From Devosia sp. Root685 (GTDB taxonomy: Bacteria > Pseudomonadota > Alphaproteobacteria > Rhizobiales > Devosiaceae): a DNA stretch of 64,000 bases. The stretch spans positions 424,394-488,393 of the forward strand of contig NZ_LMHK01000003.1 of assembly GCF_001427875.1 (NCBI RefSeq), read 5' to 3'. Positions 53,815-63,718 of this stretch are shown here, in pieces. Numbering within the stretch: position 1 is the stretch's first letter; each line of letters opens with the position of its first letter. Under the pieces are notes generated by a model. It was given only the letters and a program-made list of their open reading frames with translations, did no database searches and was not told the origin of the DNA. The position numbers and the translations under genes are program-made.

Positions 53815-54714
53815 TTACGGCCAGGCCGCATAAGACCCGTCGCGCCGCCCTTGCCGCTGCGCCGCCTGCTGCCGAAACCGCCCCGGCGAAATGCCCTTCC
53901 GCTGCGAAAAGAACCGGCTGAAATAGCCCGCATCGCGAAACCCCAGCGCGTCGGCCACTTCGCCAACCTGCATAGAGGATCGCTCCAATAGCGCCTCCGC
54001 ATCCTCCAGCAACCGCCGATGCACCAGGTCCAGCGGCGTCACCCCGCTCGCCCGCTTGATCGCCGTATTCAGCCGGTCCGTGGTGATCCCCATGGCAGCG
54101 GCATAGTCGGCCACCCGCCAATGCCGCCGCGCATTAAGCTCCACCAGTTGCAAAAAGCCCTGCACCAGCATGCGCGGCGAGCTCTGCGCTGGCCGCGTCC
54201 CCCCGCCGCCCAAGCGCCAGAATGCAATAAGCACGAGGCATAGCCGGCTCATCACCGCCTCGCGCATTCCCGGCAGATCGTCAAACAGCTCCGCGCTCAA
54301 CCCCGCAATATCAGCGCCAATCGCCCGCGCCGCCTTGCCCTCCAGCGGTACGCCGAGCAGTGGCCGCTCCATTCCCTCGCGCAGCGGCCCGGCAATGGCG
54401 GTGGCCGGCACCACCCGCGCCAGCGCGCCGTCCGAAACGCTCAGCATTGCCCCGCGCGCGCCTGCCTCGAGCCGTACCTGCCCCTCGACGCCCCCCGGCA
54501 ACCAGATCACGCACGGCCCCCGCACCGTCGTGCCATTCTGCCCCAACCACACCTCGCCCATGCCGGCATCGAGCAAAAATCCATGCGCCGAGCGCCGCGT
54601 CCGATCCCCGGCAAAACGCCACTCCGATGGCGTAAGACTGCCCGTCAGGTCCGTCACTTCGACATCCGGCCCCTCGACCCGCGCGCCCTGCGCCATTGTC
54701 TGATGCACGTCCAT
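53815..54714 (-). CDS. AraC-family transcriptional regulator
   Basis: Activator-like protein of 299 residues with a C-terminal AraC double helix-turn-helix: WRVADYAAAMGITTDRLNTAIKRASGVTPLDLVHRRLLEDAEALLERS, and VGEVADALGFRDAGYFSRFFSQRKGISPGRFRQ. The N-terminal part is a cupin-like sensing domain. The ATG at 54714 has GGGGAG upstream. Divergent from the branched-chain-type importer, which it probably controls, with aromatic acids as likely effectors. Confidence 0.88.
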   Translation of the reverse strand: MDVHQTMAQGARVEGPDVEVTDLTGSLTPSEWRFAGDRTRRSAHGFLLDAGMGEVWLGQNGTTVRGPCVIWLPGGVEGQVRLEAGARGAMLSVSDGALARVVPATAIAGPLREGMERPLLGVPLEGKAARAIGADIAGLSAELFDDLPGMREAVMSRLCLVLIAFWRLGGGGTRPAQSSPRMLVQGFLQLVELNARRHWRVADYAAAMGITTDRLNTAIKRASGVTPLDLVHRRLLEDAEALLERSSMQVGEVADALGFRDAGYFSRFFSQRKGISPGRFRQQAAQRQGRRDGSYAAWP

Positions 54715-54798
54715 CTCCCCCAAAATGCCAGTAAAAATACAAAACTCTCTCAGTTTTGTCCATTTCACTCGGGTCGAGCCCGGCCTAGCGTTTCAATA

Positions 54799-54847
54799 GG
54801 GTCGGAACCGGACACCCAAAACTGCGCAAAGCAGGGGGTCGGAACCG
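54799..54847 (+). promoter_or_regulatory. Direct repeats upstream of the aromatic importer
   Basis: GGGTCGGAACCG occurs twice, at 54799-54810 and 54836-54847, 37 bases apart, and CCCAAAA/TTTTTGGG lie nearby. This is the sort of directly repeated half-site that AraC-type activators bind. Confidence 0.5.
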
Positions 54848-54889
54848 AATTTTTGGGAAGGCCCGCACTGTCGGGCATGGGAGGACGAC

Positions 54890-56125
54890 ATGACGACTCT
54901 GTCTCGTAGAACGCTGCTTCAGGCCATGGGATCAGGCGCGCTGGCCACGGCTCTCGCCAGCCTGCCCACTTTCGCGCAGGACCGCACCGCCATCCGCATC
55001 GGCTACGCCGTCTCGAAAACCGGCGCCAATGCCGGCGGCGCCGGCATCTCCACCATTCCCAATTATCTTCTCTGGGTCGATGACGTGAACAAGGCCGGTG
55101 GCCTCGAGCTCTCAAAACTCGGCGTCACGCTGCCCCTCGAAGTCACCGAATATGACGATCGCTCCTCCGCCGAAGAAACCGTCAGGGCCATCGAGCGCCT
55201 GGCAACGCAGGACAATGTCGATTTCATCCTGCCAAGCTGGGGCACCGGCTCCAACCTTGCCGCCGGCCCGACCTTCGACCGTTTCGGCTTCCCCCAGCTT
55301 GCCGGCACCGCCGTCACCGACATGGCGCCGCAACTGGCCCAGCGCTGGAAGAACTCTTTCTGGTTCCTCGGCGGCGGCCACGACTATGCCAATGCGCTGG
55401 TCGATCTCCTCGTCAAACAACGCGACGCCGGCGCCATCAACAACAAGGTCGCCATTGCCTCGGTCGCCGACGGCTTTGGTATCGATCTCTCGAAAGCCGC
55501 AACCCCAGCCTTCCAGGCTGCCGGCTTCGAACTGGTCTACGACAAGACCTATCCCCTCGGCACCTCCGACTTCGCGCCCATCATCAATGAAGTCTCCGGC
55601 CTCGGCGTCGATACCTTCGTCGCCTTCTCCTATCCGCCCGACACGTTCGCCCTGACCCAGCAGTCGGTCGTCGCCAATTTCAGCCCAAAAATCTTCTATC
55701 TCGGCGTCGGCACCGCTTTCCCGATCTATCCCAATGTCGCCGGTCCCAACCACAATGGCGTCATGGGCGTCGGCGGCATCGACCCCGATAGCGATGCGAT
55801 CGCTGCTTACTTCGAGCGCCACACCGCCCTTATCGGCCAGGCCCCCGATAGCTGGGCCAGCGCCGTCACCTATGCCAGCCTCGAAATTTTGGGCCAAGCC
55901 ATCACCCGCGTCGGCGATCTCGACAAGGCCGCCGTCTCAGCCGAAATCGCCTCCGGCGAATTCGACACGATCCTCGGCAAGGTCAAACTCGTCGACAACC
56001 AGCTCCGCGCTTTGTGGACAGTCGGCCAGTGGCAAGACGGCAAATTCGTCGGCCTCGCCCACACCGAACGCGACGCCAGCCGCGAACCGGTGGTGCCAAA
56101 GCCGGCCTGGGTTCCTGCGAGCTAA
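54890..56125 (+). CDS. Branched-chain-type ABC transporter substrate-binding protein, probable aromatic acid binder
   Basis: Periplasmic LivJ/HmbP-type protein, 411 residues. A twin-Arg signal (SRRTLLQAMGSGALATALASLP) ends before QDRTAIRIGYAVSKTGANAGG. It keeps the class-1 fold pattern DDRSSAEETVRAIERLATQDNVDFILPSWGTG. It belongs to a group found with aromatic catabolic genes rather than with amino-acid operons. GGGAGGAC precedes the ATG. First gene of the five-gene importer; substrate is inferred from neighbours (4-hydroxybenzoate, vanillate-like). Confidence 0.88.
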   Translation: MTTLSRRTLLQAMGSGALATALASLPTFAQDRTAIRIGYAVSKTGANAGGAGISTIPNYLLWVDDVNKAGGLELSKLGVTLPLEVTEYDDRSSAEETVRAIERLATQDNVDFILPSWGTGSNLAAGPTFDRFGFPQLAGTAVTDMAPQLAQRWKNSFWFLGGGHDYANALVDLLVKQRDAGAINNKVAIASVADGFGIDLSKAATPAFQAAGFELVYDKTYPLGTSDFAPIINEVSGLGVDTFVAFSYPPDTFALTQQSVVANFSPKIFYLGVGTAFPIYPNVAGPNHNGVMGVGGIDPDSDAIAAYFERHTALIGQAPDSWASAVTYASLEILGQAITRVGDLDKAAVSAEIASGEFDTILGKVKLVDNQLRALWTVGQWQDGKFVGLAHTERDASREPVVPKPAWVPAS

Positions 56126-56131
56126 GGAAAG

Positions 56132-56249
56132 ACACCCCCTCCCATCCTCCCCCATCAAGGGGGAGGTGCAGGGATAGTGTGCGACGAAAGATAGTGCCTC
56201 ATACTCGATGCAACACCTCCCCCTAGATGGGGGAGGAGGGAGGGGGTGT
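56132..56249. repeat. Family A palindromic repeat, copy 3
   Basis: ACACCCCCTCCC and GGGAGGGGGTGT arms with CCTCCCCCATCAAGGGGGAGG inside and ACTCGAT in the centre. Lies between the binding-protein and permease genes of one operon. Confidence 0.92.
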
Positions 56250-56298
56250 CGGCAGACACCGGCCCCCTCGACCGCCCCCACTCTATTCAGGAGCAAAA

Positions 56299-57171
56299 AT
56301 GCTCTTCAGCGCCATCCTCACCGGCCTCGTCCTCGGCGGCACCTATGCGCTCATCGCCATGGGCCTGACCCTCCAATACGGCGTCGCCCGCATCATGAAC
56401 CTGGCCTATGGCGATCTCATCATCGCCGGCAGCTTTGGCGCCATGCTCCTGTTCACCGCTGCGGGCATCAACCCGCTTCTCGCTCTCTTTATAGTGGTGC
56501 CATCAGGCTTCGCCCTGAGCTGGCTCATTTATGCCCTGATGCTGCAGCCACTCGCCCGCCGCTCACCCAATCGCGACCGTCTCGAAGGCGATAGCATCCT
56601 CGCAACCTTCGGCCTCCTCTTCGTCATCCAGGGCGTCGCGCTCGTCCTCTTCGGCGCCAATTACCAAAGCTACTCTTTCCTCGCCGTCCCCATCGATGTG
56701 TTCGGCACCACCATTGCCGCCAACCGCCTCCTCGCCTTCGCCCTCGCCGTCCTCTTCGGCACCGGCCTCTGGCTCCTCCTCACCCGCACCCGTTTTGGCA
56801 CCGTCATTCGCGCCGTCGCCGCCAATCCCGGCTCGGCGCCTCTGGTCGGCATCAATGTCGATCACGTCGCTCGCCTCGCTTTTGCTTTGGGCGGTGGCCT
56901 TGCGGCAGCCGGCGGCGTCGTCGTCTCCATGTATCTGACCTTTTCCGCCACCATGGGCGTTGTCTTCACCATGAAGGCGCTGATCGTCGTCATCATGGGC
57001 GGCGTCGGCAATCTCCTCGGCGCGCTCGCCGCCGGCCTCATTCTCGGCGTCGTCGAAACCCTCGTTTCGAGCTTCATCGATCCCGGCCTGACGCTGGCCG
57101 CCACCTATCTCATCTTCCTCGCCGTGCTCGTCGTCCGGCCACAGGGCCTCTTCGGAAAACCCGCCCGATGA
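56299..57171 (+). CDS. Branched-chain-type ABC transporter permease (LivH-like)
   Basis: Inner-membrane permease, 290 residues with about 8 spans; VLGGTYALIAMGLTLQYGVARIMNLAYGDLIIAG is the LivH N-terminal hallmark, and MKALIVVIMGGVGNLLGALAAGL the late coupling segment. CAGGAGC precedes the ATG at 56299; the frame stays open upstream through the repeat. Overlaps the next permease by 4 bases. Confidence 0.93.
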   Translation: MLFSAILTGLVLGGTYALIAMGLTLQYGVARIMNLAYGDLIIAGSFGAMLLFTAAGINPLLALFIVVPSGFALSWLIYALMLQPLARRSPNRDRLEGDSILATFGLLFVIQGVALVLFGANYQSYSFLAVPIDVFGTTIAANRLLAFALAVLFGTGLWLLLTRTRFGTVIRAVAANPGSAPLVGINVDHVARLAFALGGGLAAAGGVVVSMYLTFSATMGVVFTMKALIVVIMGGVGNLLGALAAGLILGVVETLVSSFIDPGLTLAATYLIFLAVLVVRPQGLFGKPAR

Positions 57172-58085
57172 TTGTTTTGGTCTCGCTCCTCGCGCTTGTC
57201 GCTCTCGCGGCGGTTCCCTTCTTCGTCGGCGCCTATCCGCTCGGCCTGGGCATCGGCATTCTGGGCTATGGCGTCCTCGCCACGGCCTGGGCACTCTTCT
57301 CCGGTCCCACGCGCTACATATCCCTCGCCACCGTCGCCTTCTTCGGCATCGGCGCCTATACGGTCGCGGTCCTTGCTGACCTCATGCCCTATCCGCTGGT
57401 GCTCCTTTGCGCCGCGCTGATCGGTCTTGTCGTTGCCATCCTCGTCGGCCTCGCCACCCTGCGCCTCGCCGGCATCTATTTTGTCATCTTCACCTTCGGC
57501 CTCGCCGAACTCGTGCGCCAGCTCGTCACCTACTATGAGGTCAACGTCACCCGCACCCTCGGCCGCTATGTGTTCCTGCCCATCGGCCCCGAACACATCT
57601 ATTGGCAGCTCCTCGGCCTCCTCGCGATCACCCTGGCGCTGGCCTTCTGGATCAGCCGTGCCAAGATCGGCCTTGCCCTGCGCGTCATTGGCGACGATCC
57701 CGTCGTCGCCTCCCATCTCGGCATAGGCATCACCCGCACCAAACTCGCGCTCTTCTCTTTAAGCGCCGTGGTCATGACCCTAGCCGGCGCCATCCAGGCC
57801 CCCCGCTGGACCTATATCGAGCCCTCCATCGTCTTTAATCCCACCGTGAGTTTCCTCACCGTCATCATGGCCCTCCTCGGCGGCCCCAACCGTCTCTTCG
57901 GCCCGCTCCTTGGTGCCGTGCCACTCTTCCTTCTCTTCGAATGGCTCTCGGCCAATTTCCCCAATCACTATTCCATCATTCTGGGCCTGCTTTTCATCGC
58001 CATCGTCTTCCTCCTCCCCAATGGCGTCCTCGCCGCATGGGACAAGTTTGCCGCCCGCCTCAAGAACAAGGAGGCCCGTGCATGA
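57168..58085 (+). CDS. Branched-chain-type ABC transporter permease (LivM-like)
   Basis: Second permease, 305 residues. Spans begin at residue 5; TRYISLATVAFFGIGAYTVAVLADLM and IYFVIFTFGLAELVRQLV are LivM features, and LRVIGDDPVVASHLGI is the EAA-like loop. 4-base overlaps on both sides. Confidence 0.92.
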   Translation: MIVLVSLLALVALAAVPFFVGAYPLGLGIGILGYGVLATAWALFSGPTRYISLATVAFFGIGAYTVAVLADLMPYPLVLLCAALIGLVVAILVGLATLRLAGIYFVIFTFGLAELVRQLVTYYEVNVTRTLGRYVFLPIGPEHIYWQLLGLLAITLALAFWISRAKIGLALRVIGDDPVVASHLGIGITRTKLALFSLSAVVMTLAGAIQAPRWTYIEPSIVFNPTVSFLTVIMALLGGPNRLFGPLLGAVPLFLLFEWLSANFPNHYSIILGLLFIAIVFLLPNGVLAAWDKFAARLKNKEARA

Positions 58086-58807
58086 GCCTTCTCACTCTCT
58101 CCAATGTCACCAAGCGCTTTGGCGGCCTCACCGCGGTCAATGGTCTCACCTTCGCGATCAATGCCGGCGAAACCGTCGGCCTCCTCGGCCCCAATGGCTC
58201 CGGCAAGACCACGGCGCTCAATATGATCTCGGGCTATCTGCCGCTCACTTCAGGCACCATCGCGCTTGAAGGCACAACCATCAGCACTCTCGGGCCCGAA
58301 CGCATCGCTCATCGTGGCGTCGCCCGTACTTTCCAATTGGTCCGCGCGTTGCCATCCCTTACAGTCGGCGAAAACGTCCTTGCCGCCTTAGCCTTCCGCA
58401 AAGACCCGCTCTGGGGCAGCGAGGCCGAAGCAAAGATAGGCGCCCTGCTCGAAAACGTCGGCCTCGCCGGCCGCCAACACGACCAAGCCAGCAATCTCAC
58501 CTATATCGACCTCAAGCGCATGGAACTGGCCCGCGCTCTCGCCACAGAGCCCAAACTGCTGCTGCTCGATGAATGGCTTGCCGGCCTCAACCCGACCGAA
58601 CTCCGCGCCGGCATCGACCTCATCACTCGCCTGCGACAAAGCGGCATCACAATTCTGCTCGTCGAACACGTTATGGATGCGGTGCGGGCGCTCTGCTCTC
58701 GCTGCATCGTCATGAACACGGGCGCGCGCCTCGCCGATGGTCCAACCGCCGATGTCCTCTCCGACAAAGCCGTCATCCGCGCCTATCTCGGAGACGACCA
58801 TGCTTGA
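58082..58807 (+). CDS. Branched-chain-type ABC transporter ATPase (LivG-like)
   Basis: ATP-binding subunit, 241 residues: GPNGSGKTTALNMISG, RTFQLVRALPSLTVGENVL (Q-loop), and LLLLDEWLAGLNP where the usual DEP is DEW, and switch His in LVEHVMDAV. The ABC signature region reads ASNLTYIDLKRMELARAL, without a clear LSGGQ, which is common in this subfamily (SYGxQRRLEIARAL) but more diverged here. Confidence 0.92.
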   Translation: MSLLTLSNVTKRFGGLTAVNGLTFAINAGETVGLLGPNGSGKTTALNMISGYLPLTSGTIALEGTTISTLGPERIAHRGVARTFQLVRALPSLTVGENVLAALAFRKDPLWGSEAEAKIGALLENVGLAGRQHDQASNLTYIDLKRMELARALATEPKLLLLDEWLAGLNPTELRAGIDLITRLRQSGITILLVEHVMDAVRALCSRCIVMNTGARLADGPTADVLSDKAVIRAYLGDDHA

Positions 58808-59513
58808 CCTGACCAATGCAGCGCTCCGCTACGGCAAACACCTCGCCCTTAGCGGCGTCGGCATCTCCATCGCCAACAACGAAACCGTCGTCGTCCTCGG
58901 CGCCAACGGCGCGGGAAAATCTTCGCTCCTAAAAGTCCTCGCCGGCCTCGTCCGCCCCGAACCAGGCGCCGATCTCACCTTCGAGGGTAAAGCCGTCCTC
59001 GGTCGCCCTGCCCACGATTTTCCTGAATTGGGCATTGCCCTCGTCCCCGAAGGCCGCGGCATTTTTGGCGATCTCACCGTCGCCGAAAACCTCCAGCTCG
59101 GCGCCCACCCGCCCCATGCGCGCCCCCACGAAAAGCGCCAGCGCGACCTGGTCCTCGACCTCTTCCCGCGCCTCGCCGAACGCCAAAGCCAGATCGCCCG
59201 CACCATGTCTGGCGGCGAACAACAAATGGTCGCCATCGGCCGCGCCCTCATGAGCTGCCCAAAACTCCTGATGCTCGACGAACCGAGCCTAGGCCTCGCC
59301 CCCATCGTCACCTCAGAACTCTTCTTGGCCCTCGGCCGCATCAGTGCAACCGGCATCGCCATGCTGGTCGTCGAACAGAATGTGAAGGCTTCCCTCGCCA
59401 TCGCCCAACGCGGCTACCTCATGGAAGCCGGCCGCATCACCGGGGCAGGGACGGCCGAAACCCTCCGCGCCGACCCCGCCGTGCAACGCGCATTTTTGGG
59501 GGCGGTGGCATGA
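58800..59513 (+). CDS. Branched-chain-type ABC transporter ATPase (LivF-like)
   Basis: Second ATPase, 237 residues: GANGAGKSSLLKVLAGL, ALVPEGRGIFGDLTVAENL, MSGGEQQMVAIGRALM, LLMLDEPSLGLAP and VVEQNV. The ATG overlaps livG by 8 bases. Last gene of the importer operon; a family A repeat follows. Confidence 0.94.
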   Translation: MLDLTNAALRYGKHLALSGVGISIANNETVVVLGANGAGKSSLLKVLAGLVRPEPGADLTFEGKAVLGRPAHDFPELGIALVPEGRGIFGDLTVAENLQLGAHPPHARPHEKRQRDLVLDLFPRLAERQSQIARTMSGGEQQMVAIGRALMSCPKLLMLDEPSLGLAPIVTSELFLALGRISATGIAMLVVEQNVKASLAIAQRGYLMEAGRITGAGTAETLRADPAVQRAFLGAVA

Positions 59514-59579
59514 CGCTCTTTCCCTACCCACCCACGATGTCATTGAGCGCGAGGCGAACGGCGAATACTGCTCTCGCCA

Positions 59580-59698
59580 TCACCCCCTCCCAACCTCCCC
59601 CATCAAGGGGGAGGTGCAGATCGAGTTTCGGGCACGCCTCTTTCCCCAATCACCAGCCCGACACCTCCCCCTTGATGGGGGAGGCTGGGAGGGGGTGG
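59580..59698. repeat. Family A palindromic repeat, copy 4
   Basis: TCACCCCCTCCC and GGGAGGGGGTGG arms with mirrored CCTCCCCCATCAAGGGGGAGG and CCTCCCCCTTGATGGGGGAGG; centre contains ATCGAGT. Confidence 0.92.
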
Positions 59699-59754
59699 AG
59701 CCCCTCGCCCTACATCATCCTGTCTAAAACGAACCACCACATCGGAGACCCCAC

Positions 59755-61209
59755 ATGACCGATCTCGGCCTGCTCATCAATAACGAGGAAGTCCAAGCCA
59801 CCGGCGGGGCAACCTTTGCCCGCAACAATCCCATGTCAGGCGAATTGGCCACCCGCGCCGCCGCCGCCACGGTGGACGATGCGTTGCGCGCCGCCGATGC
59901 CGCCGCTGCCGCCTTCCCCGAATGGAGCCGCACCGGCCCCGGCGCCCGCCGCAAAATCCTCCTCGCCGCCGCCGACAAACTCGCCGCCAAAGCCCCCGAA
60001 TTCATCGCCGCCATGGGCGAAGAAACCGGCGCAACCGCCGGCTGGGCCGGTTTCAACGTCATGCTCGCCTCAGAAATGCTGCGCGAAGCCGCCTCGTTGA
60101 CGACGCAAATCACCGGCGAAATCATCCCCTCCAACCGCCCCGGCTCCTCAGCCTATGGCATCCGCCAGGCCGCCGGCGTCGTGCTCTCCATCGCCCCCTG
60201 GAATGCCCCGGTCATTCTCGGCGTCCGCGCGCTGGCGACCCCGCTCGCATGCGGCAATACCGTCGTCTTCAAATCGAGCGAGATTTGCCCGCGCACCCAT
60301 AAGCTGATCGCCGATGCGCTGTTCGAAGCCGGCCTCCCCAAGGGCGTCCTCAATGTCGTCTCCAACGCCCCGGCGGATGCGCCCGAACTGGTCGAAGCCC
60401 TCATCGCCCACAAGGCCGTGCGCCGCGTCAATTTCACCGGCTCAACCCGCGTCGGCCGCCACATTGCCGAAGTCGCCGCGCGCAATCTCAAACCCGCGCT
60501 CCTCGAACTCGGCGGCAAGGCCCCCTTTGTCGTTCTCGATGACGCCGATATCGGCGAAGCTGTCGCCGCCGCTGCCTTCGGCGCCTACATGAACCAGGGC
60601 CAGATCTGCATGTCGACCGAGCGCGTGGTCGTCGACGACAAAATCGCCGATGAATTCGTCGCCGCGCTCGCCACCAAAGCCGCGTCCCTCAAAGCCGGCG
60701 ACCCGCGAAAGGGCGACACCCCGCTCGGGTGCCTCGTCGATCTCTCTGCGGCGCAGCGCATCGACGCCCTGATCAAGGACGCCGTAGCCAAGGGCGCCCG
60801 CGTCGTTGCCGGCGGCGGCATCGAAGGCACCATCATGCAGGCGACCGTCGTCGATAATGTCACCCCCGGCATGAAGCTCTATCGCGACGAATCTTTTGGT
60901 CCCGTCGTCGCCATCATCCGCACCGGCACGATCGACGAAGCCATCCGCGTCGCCAACGACACCGAATACGGCCTCGCCGCCGCCGTCTTCGGCCGCGACA
61001 TCACCCGGGCCATGTCGGTCGCCGCGCGCATCGAGAGCGGCATCTGCCACATCAACGGCCCGACGGTTCACGACGAAGCCCAAATGCCCTTCGGCGGCGT
61101 CAAAGCCTCCGGCTACGGCCGCTTCGGTGGCAAAGCCGGCATTGCCGAGTTCACCGAACTGCGCTGGATCACCGTGCAAGGCGCCGAGCATATTCACTAC
61201 CCGATCTAA
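59755..61209 (+). CDS. Aromatic aldehyde dehydrogenase (vanillin/salicylaldehyde type)
   Basis: NAD(P)-dependent dehydrogenase, 484 residues, oxidising an aromatic aldehyde to its acid. It has VLSIAPWNAPVILGVRALATPLACGNTVVFKSSE, FTGSTRVGRHIAEVA, catalytic Glu in LLELGGKAPF, catalytic Cys in NQGQICMSTERVVV, and the C-terminal DEAQMPFGGVKASGYGRFGG found in vanillin and salicylaldehyde dehydrogenases. No ribosome binding site stands out beyond GGAGA upstream. Products such as vanillate or 4-hydroxybenzoate would feed the pathway next door; a vanillate demethylase is not in the window. Confidence 0.88.
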   Translation: MTDLGLLINNEEVQATGGATFARNNPMSGELATRAAAATVDDALRAADAAAAAFPEWSRTGPGARRKILLAAADKLAAKAPEFIAAMGEETGATAGWAGFNVMLASEMLREAASLTTQITGEIIPSNRPGSSAYGIRQAAGVVLSIAPWNAPVILGVRALATPLACGNTVVFKSSEICPRTHKLIADALFEAGLPKGVLNVVSNAPADAPELVEALIAHKAVRRVNFTGSTRVGRHIAEVAARNLKPALLELGGKAPFVVLDDADIGEAVAAAAFGAYMNQGQICMSTERVVVDDKIADEFVAALATKAASLKAGDPRKGDTPLGCLVDLSAAQRIDALIKDAVAKGARVVAGGGIEGTIMQATVVDNVTPGMKLYRDESFGPVVAIIRTGTIDEAIRVANDTEYGLAAAVFGRDITRAMSVAARIESGICHINGPTVHDEAQMPFGGVKASGYGRFGGKAGIAEFTELRWITVQGAEHIHYPI

Positions 61210-61221
61210 CCCACCCACAGC

Positions 61222-61285
61222 GTCATTCCCGCGAAAGCGGGAATCTCGTCTTCAAGCAGCAGATCCCCGCTTCCGCGGGGATGAC
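61222..61285. repeat. Family C palindromic repeat, copy 2
   Basis: GTCATTCCCGCGAAAGCGGGAAT mirrored by ATCCCCGCTTCCGCGGGGATGAC, with a few substitutions. Lies between convergent genes and may act as a terminator. Confidence 0.85.
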
Positions 61286-61304
61286 TTCTTTGCAAGGATA
61301 GGGC

Positions 61305-62138
61305 CTATCGCTCCAGCGCCTCTTTCCGAAACGCCGCCGGCGACATCCCAAGCACCCGTGTAAGCACCCGCGAAAAATACGCCGGGTCCTCATAACCCAA
61401 CCCCGCCCCGATTTCCTTGATCGACAGCGCCGAGAACAGCAGCATCCGCCGCGCCTCGAGCGCGATCCGCCGCTCGATCACCTCCAGCGCCGAAGCCCCC
61501 AGCACCTCCCGGCTCACCCGATTGAGATGCGTCTGGCTGACCCCGAGTTGATGGGCATAGTCCGCGATTTTTCGCGATTGCCGAAACTGCTGATCGACCA
61601 GCGCCCGAAACGCCTTGGCGTGAAGCAGCGCCCGGTCCGCCAGTGGACGCCCCGGCCGGCTCTCGTGCCGCGCCCGCTGCAGCGCCACCAGGAGTAAAGT
61701 AAGCAGCGCTCGCATCGCCGTCTCATGCTCCGCACCCGGCCGGTCCGCCTCGGCAGTCAGCCGATCGAGCGCCTCGCCCACCTCGAACGATGGCCCCTCC
61801 AAAACCATCGGCCCCGGCAAGTCGAGCCCCAACCCATTGAGGTCGCGCTCCATCAGCGTCACGACGATCCCCTCCACGTCATCGCTAAACGCAAAGCCAT
61901 GCACCGTCAGCGCCGGCACCACGACTACCCCCTGGCGGCGGATATCGAACTTGCCATCGTCGAGCGTCACCCCGGCCCAGCCATGGGTGACATGCAGCAC
62001 CTGAAAAAACTGCTCATGCCGGTGCGGCGCGATCCGGTAGCCATGCAGCCGGCTGCGCGACTGAATGGTCTCCCAGTGCAGCCAATCCTCTTTCGCGACC
62101 TGTTCGCCATAAAGCGCATAGACGGGGATCGTGTTCAT
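61305..62138 (-). CDS. pobR: AraC-family activator PobR
   Basis: Activator of pobA responding to 4-hydroxybenzoate, about 277 residues. MNTIPVYALYGEQ and an N-terminal cupin segment HRHEQFFQVLHVTHGWAGVTLDDG precede the AraC DNA-binding domain (KIADYAHQLGVSQTHLNRVSREVLGASALEVIERRIALEARRMLLFSALSIKEIGAGLGYEDPAYFSRVLTRVLGMSPAAFR). Divergent from pobA. An ATG at 62174 would add 12 residues and leave only 50 bases of promoter; 62138 is preferred. Confidence 0.88.
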   Translation of the reverse strand: MNTIPVYALYGEQVAKEDWLHWETIQSRSRLHGYRIAPHRHEQFFQVLHVTHGWAGVTLDDGKFDIRRQGVVVVPALTVHGFAFSDDVEGIVVTLMERDLNGLGLDLPGPMVLEGPSFEVGEALDRLTAEADRPGAEHETAMRALLTLLLVALQRARHESRPGRPLADRALLHAKAFRALVDQQFRQSRKIADYAHQLGVSQTHLNRVSREVLGASALEVIERRIALEARRMLLFSALSIKEIGAGLGYEDPAYFSRVLTRVLGMSPAAFRKEALER

Positions 62139-62209
62139 GTTCGGATAGTGCAAGTCATTGCGCACCCTGTCCATTCACCAATTCGCCGAAACGCGGATGA
62201 TGGTGGTAA

Positions 62210-63385
<1,176 letters not shown>

Positions 63386-63689
63386 TCCGCGAACCGTCTC
63401 AAAAAATCGACCACCCGGTCAAACCCCTTGTTTTCCCGGCACTTGCACCTAGATATCCACAGCACCACCCACCCAGAACGACAGAAATGTCATCGAGTTT
63501 CGGAAAGGGGGGTTTACAGCCCTAAAGGTCACCCCTATAACCCCGCTCACCGCTGCAGAGCGAGACGCCAAACGGCGCAGCGAACTGCGGCAAGCCACTG
63601 AAAAGAAAGAGCAATCTGACTTAGATGTGGTTTCGAAATTCTCCTCGGTAAGTTCCAAACGAACCGAAAAGAAAATCGAAAAAAAGCGG
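63386..63689. other. Gene-free stretch before the rRNA-type promoter
   Basis: A lower-GC stretch with no credible gene. Short frames exist (for example a Ser/Phe-rich minus frame 63449-63781), but they have no ribosome binding site or domain. It becomes A-rich toward 63689, as expected upstream of a strong promoter. Confidence 0.6.
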
Positions 63690-63718
63690 TTGACAGGTTG
63701 GTTTGACTGACATAGATA
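63690..63718 (+). promoter_or_regulatory. Probable rRNA operon promoter
   Basis: TTGACA at 63690-63695 and TAGATA at 63713-63718 with 17 bases between, preceded by an A-rich tract (63668-63685) that could be an UP element. Confidence 0.65.

Noticed and set aside
26192..59698. Regular CTCCC repeats considered as a CRISPR array
   Set aside because: Copies are dispersed, long and palindromic, with no short regular spacers and no cas genes.
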